This document shows, piece by piece, positions 44,730-57,816 of a stretch of 64,000 bases of DNA. Numbering within the stretch: the stretch's first letter is position 1; every line of letters begins with the position of its first letter. The notes under the pieces are model-generated. The model made no database searches and was not told where the DNA came from. It saw nothing but the letters and a program-made list of their open reading frames with translations. The translations under genes and the position numbers were made by a program. The DNA comes from Ophioderma brevispina (taxonomy: Eukaryota; Echinodermata; Ophiuroidea; Amphilepidida; Ophiodermatidae). The stretch is taken from positions 1 to 64,000 of the forward strand of contig JAMKCH010005411.1 in the NCBI GenBank assembly GCA_023653785.1. Reading direction: 5' to 3'.

Positions 44730-47700
44730 ACACCATTCGATGCTGTTATTGTTCTGAATCGTGGTATGTTGGGAAGGTTACAATTTCTGCATGTAAATTC
44801 TAGTATTCAATAGCAAAATTGGAAATATTTCACTGGTAAAGCATATTGGCACAATCATACTTACAGGGCAGGTATCTGTAAAGCTAATGGTGTAATATGT
44901 ATAATCGCATTAAGTAAGGCATAAAGGCATAACAAAAGGATTACAATGGTAGAAATTAATATACCATTTGTCTAAATATGTTATCAAGCTATTTTTGAGC
45001 AAGTGTTTTAGATAGTAAAAAAAACTGGACCGTACAGATCATTAATGAAAGATTGCATACATAGGAATATAGAAGGGTAATTTTTGGTAGTTTGATGTTT
45101 ACTTTGAACTCTGGGTGACAAAATAAGGGTGTGTAGGATTGTATATCTTGAGTCATATTGATTATTTGCTACTAGATAAAAAATTCATCTTAATAAATGT
45201 ATCACTTGTTGCTTACAGAAAGGTTTTAAGGTTAAGGTAGTCCGTCAGTAACTGACACACATATTTCAAAAGTGGAAAATAATTGGTTTTGTGGTTCAAA
45301 CTGATTTTTAAAGATGATTAGAGTGGGACTTATTGTGAGATTGTAAAGTCTAGCCTACACAACTTGTGAACAAACTTTTTTTACCTTAGTGATGTTCATC
45401 TTAAGCACCATTATGCTGATTCCAATTTATGTCAACAATTCAAAAAATGACTTGTATCATAGTATGGGTGACACATTTTGGAATGCTTTCCAAATATTTC
45501 GTGAGTTCTTGGTGAAATTTTCCCAAATTGGATCAATTAGTAAAAATAGCACTTAACAAGAGATCAGACCACCTGAAGCTGAAAGTATTGCATCCATTTT
45601 CCAGTCACACCCCTCTATTGTTACCAGCCCATGCAAATACTATGTATTTGTTCTGTGGGTCTAACCATGGGATATTTCTTTGTCACACACTCCAGAGACC
45701 CTGTATTTGTAAATGTAGGCAGACTTAAAATGCCATATTGGTAAAAAAAGTGAGCGTATGTTACTTTAAAGCATGGAACCGATTATTTTTCAGCTGCATA
45801 TGGTACAGTGTACCAAAAGGGTAGATTTGAAGATTATGTTGTAAATTGCAAGCATTTGCGGTTTGAAGTTAAGAAAAGACAACAAACAAAAACCTACAAA
45901 GTCAAGTTAGGTTAGAAGAAATATTATAGAAAAATGAAACCTCCCAAATTTTGTATTTGAAGAACAATGCACAATTAACTTCTACACCTTTACCAAATGT
46001 TAAATCTATAACACCAAGTGGTAACTAGGCGATGAGCTAACATTGTGATGTTTGATATAGTAATGTGTTAAGTAAAAAAGTTGTGATATATTATGGTAAT
46101 TTCAGGGGTTGTGTCCATGAAAGGTGTCCAGAGACATAATGGAGATACCTTTTATTTCTTTTATTATAAATTAACAAAATTAACCAATTTCGTGTCATCT
46201 GCAAGAATTGCAGAAGGCAGCTATGGATTACTCTGGTTGTATGTCTGTGTCTGTGGTCAAAATGTTAACCCTTAATATATTGCATGCCGTATGAGTACCG
46301 TAAGGGCTACAATGATGTAACTTGGTGGAAAGGAAGGGGCGGGGTGGGGTGACATGTTGGTGACCTCATGTGATCTTTGGCTCCATTCTCAAACCATGAC
46401 AGCAGACGACACTCTCGGTTCGAAGACCGCGATGCATTTTTATAAACAAGTCAAATCCTATGTATTTAGAGAGTAAAGGCATTATTTTTCGAATTGGCCA
46501 TGGCTTTATCAGCTCTCGGAAAACGGTGATGTGATTATTTTAAGTGCAAGAATGAGTCTGCATGTCTGGTATTGTCTTAACAGGCCAGTTTTAAAAATAT
46601 TACAAATTACCTTATTGTTATTCTTAAACAGATGTGTAAATCAAGCTATACACTGTTTCACTCGTTGTGGCAGTGGATTGGACACACAAGCGCTGGCGTT
46701 GCACCCAAGTGCGGGCATAATTACAAGCAAACAATGACGGCAACACAAACGCATGTGTGATTACTGCATGTAAGTCTTAATTCTGCGATTTTCCACTGTC
46801 ATAATGAGGTGAAACGGAGTATAGTAATCATTTCATGGCCTAAATTAACAAAATTGGATTGTTTATAACCAAGAAAAATTATGAAACCATGGAATGCAAA
46901 AAGTATGCATGCTTACATAGTAAACCGTAACAGGTCATTAAATAATGCCAAGTACGCTATAAGTATTTAAACGTCATATTCTGTCATGTAGAATGAGGCA
47001 AAATTAATGAAATGGCATGAATCATGGCAACTGTTAAATGAAATTTCAGTGCTCCTCTTATTTTTATTGAAGAGTAAGTCAAGGTCAATGCATACTGTAT
47101 TTGATATTCCTTGAAAAAAAAAATGGACATGATCCCTAAACATCTCAACATAAGGAACTCACTTGCCTTGCATGGTAGGATGAAATTTCAAGATAAAAAA
47201 TAATTGTCCAGCAATGCCTTGCAAGAGAATGGTACATAGGCATACCAGGAAGTTATCATGAGTACATACTTTTCCTAGAAGGACATACTCGATTCTTTGC
47301 CAATAGTGGTGTCAAATTTCTGCCTCATGGCCACAGACAAAATTTTTAATTTGATGGGGCCTGTTTGTGTGAATTAAGTGCTTTATCTTGGAGCCATTGA
47401 ATAATAAGCTAATTCAGTTCCTAAAGTAAAATATTGGATAAGAATGCAGTTTAACAAGAAAGACAATCAAGCCAAAAAGTCATGGTAAAAGTTTTAAAAG
47501 TTGTGATTATAAAATAGTGATAGGAATTGTTGGTTCTGGGGAGCGACAATCACGAGGCATTCATAGGTGGATTTAATTGCACAAAGGACTGATATCTAAA
47601 ACATCTTATGGACTTTGTGCCACATCTATTCTTGCTTTTCCCCTTTGTTATTTTTTCCTTGCACTTTCAGTATGTCTTAATTTGTAGCAAACTTCCAATT

Positions 47701-49735
47701 CCAGGAAAAAAATTTTTTACTTTTTTTATTTTTATTCCAAATATTCTAGATGTTCTTAAAAATGTTGTAGAAAAAACACTGGAATTTGGTCAGTTTCAAA
47801 ATGTTGGGGTTGAAATTAAGCTTTATTTTTGGAGGTTTTGCAAATGCAAAAATTTCTAATTTTTTCAATTTTTTTTTTTTCAGTTTTGAAAAGGGGCTAA
47901 AAAAACTTGAGCGAAATGCTAATTATGGACCTATTTTGCAGTCACAATCACATTTTAGCCGTCAATAGTCTAGAAAGTAAGAAAAATGACCATTTTGGGG
48001 CCTGTCAAAAAGGAAAGCATGGGGTCACGGATGTTTCAGTGCAATGTGCGCAGATTGTGTAACTAAGAAAATAAGCATGCCAGCAGTGACCTTACTTAGG
48101 ACTGTACTTAAAATGTGTGAATGCCAAAAAATTTGAAAACCTCAGTAAGATTGGGTCGGTTGAGATGTAACCATTAAGCCACAGAAGGCAATGTAATGAC
48201 AAAAGTTGCGGCAAGAACAAATTTTGAAATACTTAAAAATTTAGGGACTTTGTGAAGTACAAGTTTCTTATTTTTTTTAAATTGGAACTTCTTCCTTACT
48301 TTCCCCTAATTTTGTAATAATCAACGTGGGCTTGATTGGATCGGATAACGTCATAAAAGGTGTATTTATTTTTTTTGCATTTGATTTCCCCCTACCATGC
48401 TAAGGCATTGTAATAAAATAGCATTAAAAGTAACCGATATTTGAATTTGCATAAAGCATAAAGTAAAGCTTATTCCAAAAGTTGTTTTGGATATGACAAC
48501 TGTAAACATAGTGTCTATGATGAATTGAAATGATTAGTTTACTTGCCATTGTTTGTGAGTGTATTTACATATAGCAATCTCCACTGCTGAAAAAGTACAG
48601 TGTATTATGTCATTTAGGAGTGTGAATTGTTTAACTAACTTTTATTCTATGGATAAGATAAGATAATATTGCGGAGAGTTCATGGTACATTATAAACCTG
48701 TAACTCTTCTCTTGTAAATTGTAAATAACCATATTGCTGTGATACTTTAATTTGCTGTGTATGCAAAGGGGTTGATATAAATCTCAGAGACCCTTTCCTC
48801 TGTTCCCTTGAAAGAAGGACATGCATGTTGCAGGAAGTATATTGAGGAAGTCGACTCACATTTTGACCACCTTGTAAGGCTATAGTCTTCCAAGCCTCAT
48901 TTTGTTATCACCCTTGCGCCATCACCCCCCCCAAGTTTTAATTTTGTATTTTTCTCTATGGAGATTTTTGCATGGCAAATGCTGATAGCCTTTGCAAGTG
49001 CCTCAGCTGCAGATGGTATACATTTCTCCCCCCTTCAAAAAAGCTGGGGTAGTCTGATTTTAATTATTACAAATGGCCAATGAAAGTAACAGGTGAATAA
49101 CACCTTTTCATCCAAGTTTTTTAATCATTGTATGACAATCAAAATGTAATAAGGGATTTTCTTGAGTCTCAGTCTTTGTGTTTGGAGTCAATTTTGAGGT
49201 GTTGACCAAATGGAGGGTCATTCTTTAAAAATCTATCAATTAAATTCTGTGACCATGGAGAACATAAGAGACATACAATACTCTCTCATTCACTGATTAA
49301 AGGGATTTTTCTGAACAGGGCCAGGCGGATGTTCATGTTTTAACTTGTTTTAACTGCAGTATTTTTCTCAAAGCTGCAGCGAATTTGGAGAAGGGAATTA
49401 AAAAGAGATAAGAAAACAACATTCAGGAAATAAAATGCATTTGTATTTGAGTTAAGATTTATCATATCCTGAATGAAATTCACTAGTCTGACAAAAGGTC
49501 AATCATTTATTTTATTTCCTCAAAGACTTCCATACCTGTCCATGTACTTCTTTCAGTGCATTTGCTATAGCTTCCTTTTTGGAAAAAAAAAATGGCAAAC
49601 ATGGTACAATTGAGCATTAATTGATTTTCCTTCCCTAAGGTTTTGTACAATAAGGAATAATCAACTTGTGTAAATACAATGATCTATACATTGGTCTCCT
49701 TGGAACACATCAGCCAGTCATTGAAATGTGTGCAT
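44730..49735. other. AT-rich non-coding stretch, intron-like
   Basis: About 5 kb without recognisable repeats or exons, apart from the weak candidate at 46632-46760. T-rich tracts and acceptor-like TTTTCAG sites (for example 47882) lack coding sequence after them. Confidence 0.4.
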
Positions 49736-49740
49736 GTTTT

Positions 49741-50020
49741 AATCCAAAGGGTGTTTTAAGTCAATCCCACAATGCACCAGTTTTGGGAAATTTCACCTCG
49801 ATAACATTGTGCGATTCCACAAAAATCTCAATATTCTAACACACAAAAAGTGACCTTAACACTAATTTTAATCCACAAAGCGCTAGTACTTAGGTAATTT
49901 TAGCATGATCATGAAATGTCTTGACTGTTTTTTTATCCGTAAGTACTGACATGTGTTTAGTACAGTATAGGCACATTGCAATGCATTGTGGGATTGATTC
50001 AAAACATCCGCTGGGTTTTA
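49741..50020. mobile_element. MITE with ~38-bp inverted ends
   Basis: GTGTTTTAAGTCAATCCCAC, continuing AATGCA, on the left is mirrored by TGCATTGTGGGATTGATTCAAAACATC on the right, with further pairing inside (GCGCTAGTACTTA against TAAGTACT-A). Length is about 280 bp. The target duplication is not clear. Confidence 0.65.
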
Positions 50021-50596
50021 ATCTATAAATGCGTGTTAGTTATATTCAATAATTGAAGGTAATTACACAAATCAACAGCCCTCTAAGGAAAAGAAAATGT
50101 TTTGTCTCAGAAATGACCAAAAAGCTAACTGCATTACTAACTTGGAAATAATCATGTATTTCACAAAAAAAGTTGACCTGTCTTTCTGGCATGTGTGAAG
50201 ATTTATGTAATTATGCAGTCTTTTTAGTATTGTGTTAAAAATGTAATTTCTCCTTTCATTTTCGTACTTTTGAAGAAGTAACTAACATGAGATCGATAAA
50301 ATGGTGTTTCAAGGATGATTTTGCACAGTTCTGTGTTCAGAGTTAAAACATTTAATTTCCAAACAATTTTGTAAGTAATTAAATGTATTGTGACTGAATC
50401 CAGGTGATTCTAGGCAATTAATACTTACAATATGAGCTGATTGGGTCTACTTTGTTTTTTTGTAACTGGTATCACATTAGGCCAAGTAAACAAATAAACA
50501 TATTTCATCGTCCGGTTTTTTTTAAAAAAAGGAGGAGGGGCTTTTTATTTTTTATTTTTCAAGATGGCCACCATTCAAGATTTTCGTCAACTCCAG

Positions 50597-50752
50597 GGGC
50601 CCGTTTCACAAGATTTACGATTGATTGTAATCAAGCGTAACGCGATCAAGAGGTAAGTTTGAATTTACAATCAAGTTCAAACTTACGCTTGATCGAGTTA
50701 ACGCTCGATAACTCAAACTTACAATTGATCGTAAGTCTTTGTGAAACTGGCC
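50597..50752. mobile_element. 155-bp palindromic MITE with GGGCCCGTTTCAC ends
   Basis: GGGCCCGTTTCACAAGATTTACG at the left is complementary to CGTAAGTCTTTGTGAAACTGGCC at the right. The interior is a chain of GATCAAGCGTAA-type words that also pair. Such ends are common on small palindromic elements in marine invertebrates. Confidence 0.7.
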
Positions 50753-50759
50753 AAAGGTG

Positions 50760-53665
50760 TTAACCTTATCACACGTGACGTAAAAACTAACAGAGACATA
50801 AGGTCACACAAGAACTGAACATATTTGCAATGTTTTAATAGTGTTAGCACCATGTTTTAGCTCATCTTAATGTTTTAGTTGTTAGAATACCTCCTAATAA
50901 AAGTATCAAACTGAAGCACTATCTTCAATTGGACAAGAGTTTCATATGCAAATTCTCTAAAAGTCATAACCGTCTTCAACAGAATAAACTGAACAAATGA
51001 CTCAATCTCATGTTTATAATCTCTCCGCCAGTCGCATTTTAACATCGTCAACGTACTATGTATCATGCATTGATGTGTGGCGCGATATCCAGGGTGCAAA
51101 ATAAGGACCGTGGGGGGGAAAGGCAGTTTTTAAAGGGCAAATAAAAAATTGCCTTCAAATTGCAAGGGCAGAAGGTAATTCAGCAATTGTTAAAGGGCAT
51201 CAAGGCAATTTGTCAACATGGGAAGGGCATCAAGGCATTTTTTCAGTTTCTTGAAGTCCATAAGCCAGTCTGCCTGCATGGAAGGCACTTGAAGCTAAGT
51301 GGACTGTTGGATCCAACCTGAACAAAGCTCCATATTGGGCAGTTAGGTGGTCACCTAGGAGCTTATCAGAGGCAAGGATCTATCTATAAGCCTTTCAGTA
51401 TTTTACTTAAGAGGAGACAAGAAATATATTGAGAGTAAAATCATATAAGTTTGCATTTTCTTAAAGTTTCATGATAGTGATGCATTTTGATGACTGTCAG
51501 GAGACTATCCAACTTTTTCATTAAATAGTCATTTACTTTTTATATTCATTTCAAATCTTTAAAATAATAAAATTATGATTTTGGTTAATAAACTTAAAGT
51601 AGCTCAAATTTGAATTTGAATGAGAGAGAGTTAATAAAAAGTGTTAGAACTCTATTAAAATAAAGACAAATGTTGCTGCTTACCTTCCCCCGCTTGAGTG
51701 TTGAATAATACTGCCGCGATTGCGAAACACAAAACAGTCTCTTACACAATAATGAAACTGCACTTGATGACTTACTAAATGGGCAAAAATGACCGAAACA
51801 GCAATAAAATCAAATGCTCTGTTATCAGTGAAAGTTGTCGGGAATATAAAAAGTCGGGTTTTTAACACTTGAGTTGATTCCGATTTGAAAGTTTCTTGCC
51901 AATTTTAAGGGAAAAAAATACATTCAAAAGGCTGGGGTATTTAGTATAAATTTAGAAAGGAAATTTATTGGTCAAATATCTAAGGACTTTCCTGGCGAGT
52001 TATTTTTGTTCAATCTATTTTCTGTGTTTTTTTTTTTAAAAGTCGCTTGAGATTCTGACCGTTACTCATCAATTTTTTTTTCACTTATGGGACAAAAAAA
52101 CGGGACAAATACGGCGAAATCGTACCAGTGCCTGGTGCATGGTGCTGCAATACAGAAGGGAGATCTACAAAAAAAAAAAAAAAAACAACAATGGCAGCGC
52201 CCATGGCATGATTAGCGTGTATAGATTCCCAGGGCGTTTGGGCATTTTTTCATTTTTTAACTGCTTAATGGCATTATTTTAAAAACATTGGAATGTCATT
52301 TGTAAAAGATTGTTACGGGTTTCGGATTTGATTCATGGACTGAAATTCAAAGTCGGGAAAAAAAATGATTAGGAGGTTTAAGCAGCAAGAATTGCATTTT
52401 CAAATTTGGCGTCATCAGTTTGAAAACAGAAGAATATCACTTCTGATGGATTTCGTTTTTTTATTGTATTTTTTATTTTTTTGAAAATAAAAAAATAAAT
52501 CGAGGCAGCCTCAAAAAAGGAAGAAGGCGGGGACGAGAAACATGTTTTTCTTTTACTTAGCCTTATGACTATAATGACCTTGATTTTCATGACGATATTG
52601 CCAATGGCTTACTTTCTGAAATATTGTTTTCTGGAAGACATATATCAATTTTCAGAGAAAGGAAATTGCAAAATTTCTTACCATATAAAAGGATGTCCTG
52701 ATTGATGATCTTGATCCCACTTCCATCAAAATTGAGATTTTGGTATGAGAACGTTCATATTTTTCTCATTTACCCCAGCAAGGCCCAGGAAATGTTTCTT
52801 TTTTATGGTATGAACCAAATGGTGATATGCTCCATGTGGGGAGAATACATGAAAAAATTGGACATCATCGGGTCCCCCCACAACTAAAGTTGTGAATATT
52901 GAGGAAACTAATTTTGCATGTCTTTTCTGTCAATCCATTTGTGTTTATTGAGATGTTGGAATTTCCTAATATTATTTTGCAACAGATTTATTTCCTTATT
53001 GTACCAAGTTTGCTTGTGTTCCGGTTTATAATCAAAACAATAAAAAATGTTTGTTGTACCACTGAATAATCATGTTGTGTCGACAAAATTTGTCAAAGGG
53101 GTATTTTTGCACCATTTTATATTTGTATAAATACAACATGGCTTAAAAACCTGGGAGCTAGTAGACATTTGTAACATATCTCGGAGTACAAAGTGTGAGT
53201 GATGAGCAATATGTAGACAGCCTGAGCGGACCCCTGAACTGTGTAGTGTGCCAAAGGTGCTTAGGACGAGGGGGGCGCCCCAAAAGTCACATTTTTTAAA
53301 TTGATCAATCTTGTGAAAAGTATACCAATTCATTTGTTATAACCCACTGACCTCTAAACTTGATGGATTAGCGGGAGGCACCGTTGAAGGCCACCAAATG
53401 TCACAACAGGAAGTGCTTTTCTACCTTGGATAACCTATGGCGGGAACAATGCAGCCACATGCATGGTGAGTGGACATAGTCCACACAGATGTGCTATTGT
53501 TATACAAAAATACTTTAACTTTGACAAGGGTGTTGCATTGTTTTACACATATGAGGGTTGACAATCGAAGGACGGTAAATCAGCATGAAAGAAATATGTA
53601 TTTAAGATTTCTTTAAATTCTGACCGTGTAATACTGCTTTTGAGAAATGTGATGTTTAATATTTT
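50760..53665. other. AT-rich non-coding stretch with a degenerate minisatellite
   Basis: 51115-51255 holds several imperfect AAGGGCATCAAGGCAATTTG units. The rest, including poly-A at about 52169-52185, shows nothing gene-like. Confidence 0.45.
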
Positions 53666-53680
53666 CTATTAAGCAAATCT

Positions 53681-54007
53681 CACAGCAGCCAACAACATCC
53701 CGCTGTGCATGGATTACACCAGCATCAGTTCACGCACTACTGCCATTTGAAAACACGGACATTTCGAATTTGCCAAGAAAAATCGAAGACCGTGTAGGAT
53801 TTTTTTTGTCAAAAATGGTTCCTTTTATACCACCTGAAACCGTTATACAGAAAAACTTCTAACCGGTCACATATTTTTGTTTTAAATCCTTATTATTAAA
53901 CCTGGATATCAAATTTTCACAGACGCCTGCTAAAGTCTGTTGAAGAGACTCTATTTGAACAATGGCAGTCATAACAATAACCCAGCGGGATGTTGTCGGC
54001 TGCTGTG
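53681..54007. mobile_element. 327-bp MITE with perfect 9-bp target duplication
   Basis: Inverted ends begin CACAGCAGCC and run 25 bp with one mismatch (53681-53705 against 53983-54007). The flanks AGCAAATCT (53672-53680) and AGCAAATCT (54008-54016) are identical. A second inner pair (ACTGCCATTTGAA against a TTTGAACAATGGCAGT relative) lies inside. A 9-bp duplication fits Mutator-like elements; 8-9 bp is also known for Merlin. There is no coding capacity. Sharp ends and an intact duplication suggest a fairly recent insertion. Confidence 0.85.
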
Positions 54008-54116
54008 AGCAAATCTATTCATTACTCAAATGTAAACATCTCATAAAGCTCATGGTACTGTAAGCAAACATTATATAAACTTTAGTAAACAAAGAAATTC
54101 TTTAATATTTCTTTCA

Positions 54117-54425
54117 GTGCTGAGTTACGTCTTTCTGATTGTCAACCCTCGATATTACCAAGGTAGAAAGCAACTTCCTGTTGTGACACTCGGCGAATCA
54201 GACCCGCTATCCATGTGTCTAACCATAAGGATTAAAAAAAAGTATGGTTATCTACTTTGGCCAGTGATGGCCAGAGCAGTCGACTGCTTTGTTCTGTTCA
54301 ACTTGTATATCAGCAATTTACCTCAAACAACATCGAGACAATATGGCTACGCCGACAATCTTGCCCTTCTGTCTGGAGCTACTTGCAGCATATCTCAAGA
54401 CCTGGGGACTCAAGCTGAGTGAAGC
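54117..54425 (+). pseudogene. second LINE reverse transcriptase remnant, 5' part
   Basis: The frame contains FVLFNLYISNLPQTTSRQYG then YADNLALL, the catalytic YADD box with the last Asp replaced by Asn. A one-base shift away, AAYLKTWGLKLSEA leads into the K-T block. The order fits jockey/I-type non-LTR elements. It is interrupted at 54426 by an insertion and resumes at 55197. The upstream protein (MLSYVFLIVNPRYYQG...) is not recognisably LINE. Confidence 0.75.
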
Positions 54426-55196
54426 ACAGTCCTGCTAAGCATGACTCGAGTGGCCTTTTATTAACCTGACATGTTTTACTGGCCCTCTAGTCATGCACAA
54501 ATGAACTCCAGACCAATGTAAAAACAATTTTGCTGAAAAGAGGACGATAAATTCACTTCCACACACCAAGTCCAAACCAGAAATCCAAGTGACATGACAC
54601 AGGTGAAAGGTCATACATGTGCGACCGAATTTTGTAAACAATTGTGTACAAATGCCCAAAGACGATTTTGTGGTGATAGCGTCCTAGTTCATACAGTTTG
54701 ACGTAGCGTTAATAACACAGCGCCAGGAACTTACACGACATGTGCGCTACTCTGATTTTTATGAAGTATGCCTCTACTCTCTTGTTCAACAGCCTTTCCC
54801 GAATTATTTATTCCCTGCTTTAACTGACCTCAGAGCTGACCTATACCGGATGCTGTTTTACAACATAAAAATAAAATCTGATGAAGTTTGGATGGAGAAA
54901 CTGGAACTTTAAAAATGAGAGCATTTTTTCGCATAATCCTCGGGAATTGGGTAAAACAAATGTGTGCAATACTTGACGGCATTTCTCAAGATCATGTAAG
55001 TAACAATTATAGGTATGTTTAATATCTGTGAAAGTCACAATCACTGTGTATTTGAGTGCTCGCACCATGAGTACATATGGATTTCTTATTTTCATGCTGG
55101 CCCGAATACCCTTTTGCTCATAACTAGAGGTCCAGTCCAATGTTAACGTCAGCCATATAATGTGTATGTAGAGACCTCGAGTTACGATTATTGGAA
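54426..55196. mobile_element. 771-bp insertion with 11-bp target duplication
   Basis: CTGAGTGAAGC occurs at 54415-54425 and again at 55197-55207, exactly where the reverse transcriptase breaks off (...LKLSEA) and resumes (LSEAKTTATAFHLN). Both edges carry ACTCGAG about 15-20 bp in, in inverted orientation, suggesting weak terminal repeats. The part at 54640-54780 resembles 35790-35960 and 40170-40360 inside the tandem duplication (GTGTACAAATGCCCA-AGA, GACGTAGCG, CACGTAC-like words), so it is a dispersed element. Confidence 0.7.
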
Positions 55197-55890
55197 CTGA
55201 GTGAAGCCAAGACCACCGCTACTGCCTTCCATCTTAATGGAGCGCCTCTGCCATACAATCCTACACCAACTTATCTGGGAGTGAAGCTTGATCGGCAGGC
55301 TTAGTATCAGCAGCTTCTCGAGTCAGATGGGTGCAAAGGGATCTTTGAGGAATAACATTGTGTTGCCGACTTGCTGGATCTTGATGGGGTGCTAGCCCAT
55401 CCACTCTAAGTACCACCGCCCTGGCTCTGGTTACAGCGCTGCGGAAGACTGCTCCCCGCATGGTTTGCAAAAAGCTCTAACTCAAAGAAGCTGGAGAAAC
55501 CGTAATGGTACTCAACGAGACCATTAGAGCCATTCCTGGCTGCCTTCGTCCCACTTCCATCTGAGTTTCTTCCAGTGTTGCAGGCCACACACATAAACTG
55601 GTGCATAAGGCTCTGCTGGACAACACCACATGCTGCATACCACTGTCAAAGAATCCACCAGCTCGGCAGACAGGATAGTCGGCCGCTTCAACAGCATCTG
55701 CAACGATAGGGGGCTGAGACCCATCTCCAGCGCCAATGTGGATCTCCATCACAGATGCCGATCACATTCTCAATGGTGCCCTACCTTTCATCTAAGGTGG
55801 ATTTGTGGATATACACTTCTCAAACCCCACCACATCAACAGTGAGCTGGCTTCCACCAAATTCAACATATGTAGCTGTGCCTCATAAAGC
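55197..55890 (+). pseudogene. second LINE reverse transcriptase remnant, 3' part
   Basis: LSEAKTTATAFHLNGAPLPY then NPTPTYLGVKLDRQ (55197-55300) matches the thumb-side K-T-ATAFHLN...PTYLGV block. Next come LSTTALALV with YSAAEDC one frame away (about 55406-55452, compare TLALVYSAAEYCAPVW), and VMVLNETIRAIPGCLRPTSI (about 55503, compare N-TMR-I-G-LRPTPT-WLPVL). Many frame breaks and stops. The coding trace fades after about 55700, with a C-terminal cysteine-containing tail near 55810-55887. Confidence 0.75.
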
Positions 55891-57090
55891 AAGACGCGCA
55901 GCCACCAGAAATCTTAACACTGCTTCCACTGCTCTGATGTAAGAATCCTTGCTCACACAGGAATGCAAAAATAATGATGTCGACTTTTCTCAACCACGGA
56001 TTCATCCGCAGTAACTTCTTTCCCCGGGGGAAGGCGGCGAAATGCTATACATTAGCAAGCTAGTTGAATTGCCTAATAAATATGAGTAGAGTAATAAACA
56101 AATCGGGGACTATGAGCAGGAGGATGTCATTGTAAGAGGCAAGTGTCCAACAAAATAGCTACGAAGCCCGAGACAACTGCATAGTGCAGTGTACAGAGAG
56201 AAAACTCGAAACCAGACAATGCAGACATTCCACAGGACACTTGCTCTGACAAATGGGGGACTTGTCAATACAACCTCCTGGCTTTATTACCACTCAGTAG
56301 GGTTGCACACACCCAAACTTCTTACCACATCATTAGATCATATTGAAAACGGTATTGCCACGCTTAATATAATTAACCTTGGTGGGGTCACTTGTCTAGT
56401 GCTATACCAAAGCACGAAAGCTTGGTGCCTGGGCGCAATTCCTCAAATTACATTTGCTCGTAATAAATAATCTTTGTAGACACTTTGTCCAATTTGTGTT
56501 GCAATAGATTCAAAGTCCATATTAGCGAAATGTCAGTGGTTTAGTTCTGACATAGTGACTCTGATGGTGCTAATATGCACAAGGCAAAACCGACATCTTC
56601 TTCATAACATTTCCCCATCCAGGACATTGTTCCATGAATCGTTTTTGCTGTTCCCATAGGCTCTCGGGAACCTGGTCAGGCATTGCTCTTTCCGGTTTCC
56701 CTGATTGTATAATTGCACGAAGCCGTGCAGTAATTGGTTGAATAGATCACACCGACATGCATTATGCATGGTGGTGTGAGTAGTGCCTCGCTTGTTGGTG
56801 GTTTGAGGATTCTTTGGCCTCCTGTGGATCGCAATGAGGAGCGGGTGCCCAGCGCAAACAGACTACTTATAAATATGGCGATGTCTTTGTCTTTCTTTGT
56901 TACTCCAGCTGATTCCATGTCCTGGACACTCTCACACCTACTTGGATGATCTCCTCTCTTCATATGGCCAAACATTCAGTCCATTCACTGTTATCCACAT
57001 GTTCTTTGCATCTTGCATGTCTCCAAAATCTTGGGTGCGATCACACCATTCAATGTGGAATCGACCCTAGGTCAAAAACCCAACTTCTTC
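55891..57090. other. non-coding stretch with unassigned frames
   Basis: The 93-codon plus frame (56189-56470) and 99-codon minus frame (56676-56975) are the only long ones. Neither has motifs I recognise; they may be transposon debris following the LINE. Confidence 0.35.
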
Positions 57091-57094
57091 ATAG

Positions 57095-57325
57095 AGAACC
57101 CATAGAGAACTCTTGTTAAAATTAATATTGGTCGTTCCGAAATGGGGGCACGTTTTTACATTAACTTAAAACCCACACATTAGTTAGCCCAAAGATTTAA
57201 CGGGTGTATAGAAAATAGCTTTCTTCGCACTACAAAAATTTTGCCACTTAAGGGTTAAATTGGGGGGTTCATGGGGATGAGGTATTAGGGATCGGGACCA
57301 TGGACCAACTTTGAATCGGGCACTG
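57095..57325 (+). repeat. dispersed direct repeat, copy 1
   Basis: TCTTGTTAAAATTAATATTGGTC, AAATGGGG, TTAGCCC-AAGATTT, AATAGC-TTTCTTC and ATTAGGGATCGGGACCATGGAC recur in order at 59935-60165. Confidence 0.7.
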
Positions 57326-57579
57326 GTTCAACACTCTTCCTCTTGTGTCCCAGTTTTAAAATCTTACAAATTGTTCTCCCATGGATGATTTTCCTATTAG
57401 TCCTCTGTTACCTCTAAATCCCTTCCAAATGGTCTTAGAGCACCAGAACCACACATCTCCTCCCAGGATCTCTTGAATCAGTTCCTTTCCTCTTCACAGA
57501 AGGGTGCAGTTACTTGAAGTTGTTCTATTATCAGAATATCTTTACAGAGTGGATTACAGGGGAAAGTGGATCAATGGCG

Positions 57580-57816
57580 TGTTCCGGGTAACGGTCTGGT
57601 ATGCACAAGAGTTAGACCGGGTAAAAGACCTGGTCTAAGTGTATTTCTGTCCAACCAGCAAAGACTTTCCCTTGCCGCCATGAAGTTTTTTCTTATTTTG
57701 AAATTTGTTAGTTACTTTCTAAAGTCAGCTGAATTACTGTCAATTTTGGACAAACTTAATTGGACTTGCACCATGTCTAGTTTTAAACCTGGTCTAACTT
57801 TTGTGCATACGGAACC
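57580..57816. mobile_element. MITE with GTATGCACAA-AGTTAGACC ends
   Basis: GTATGCACAAGAGTTAGACC (from about 57599) is mirrored by GGTCTAACTTTTGTGCATAC (57791-57810), followed by GGAACC against an upstream GTTCCG. The GACC-TGGTCTAA words resemble the hairpin at 58669-58970, so the two may be related families. A 119-codon frame spans it by chance. Confidence 0.6.
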
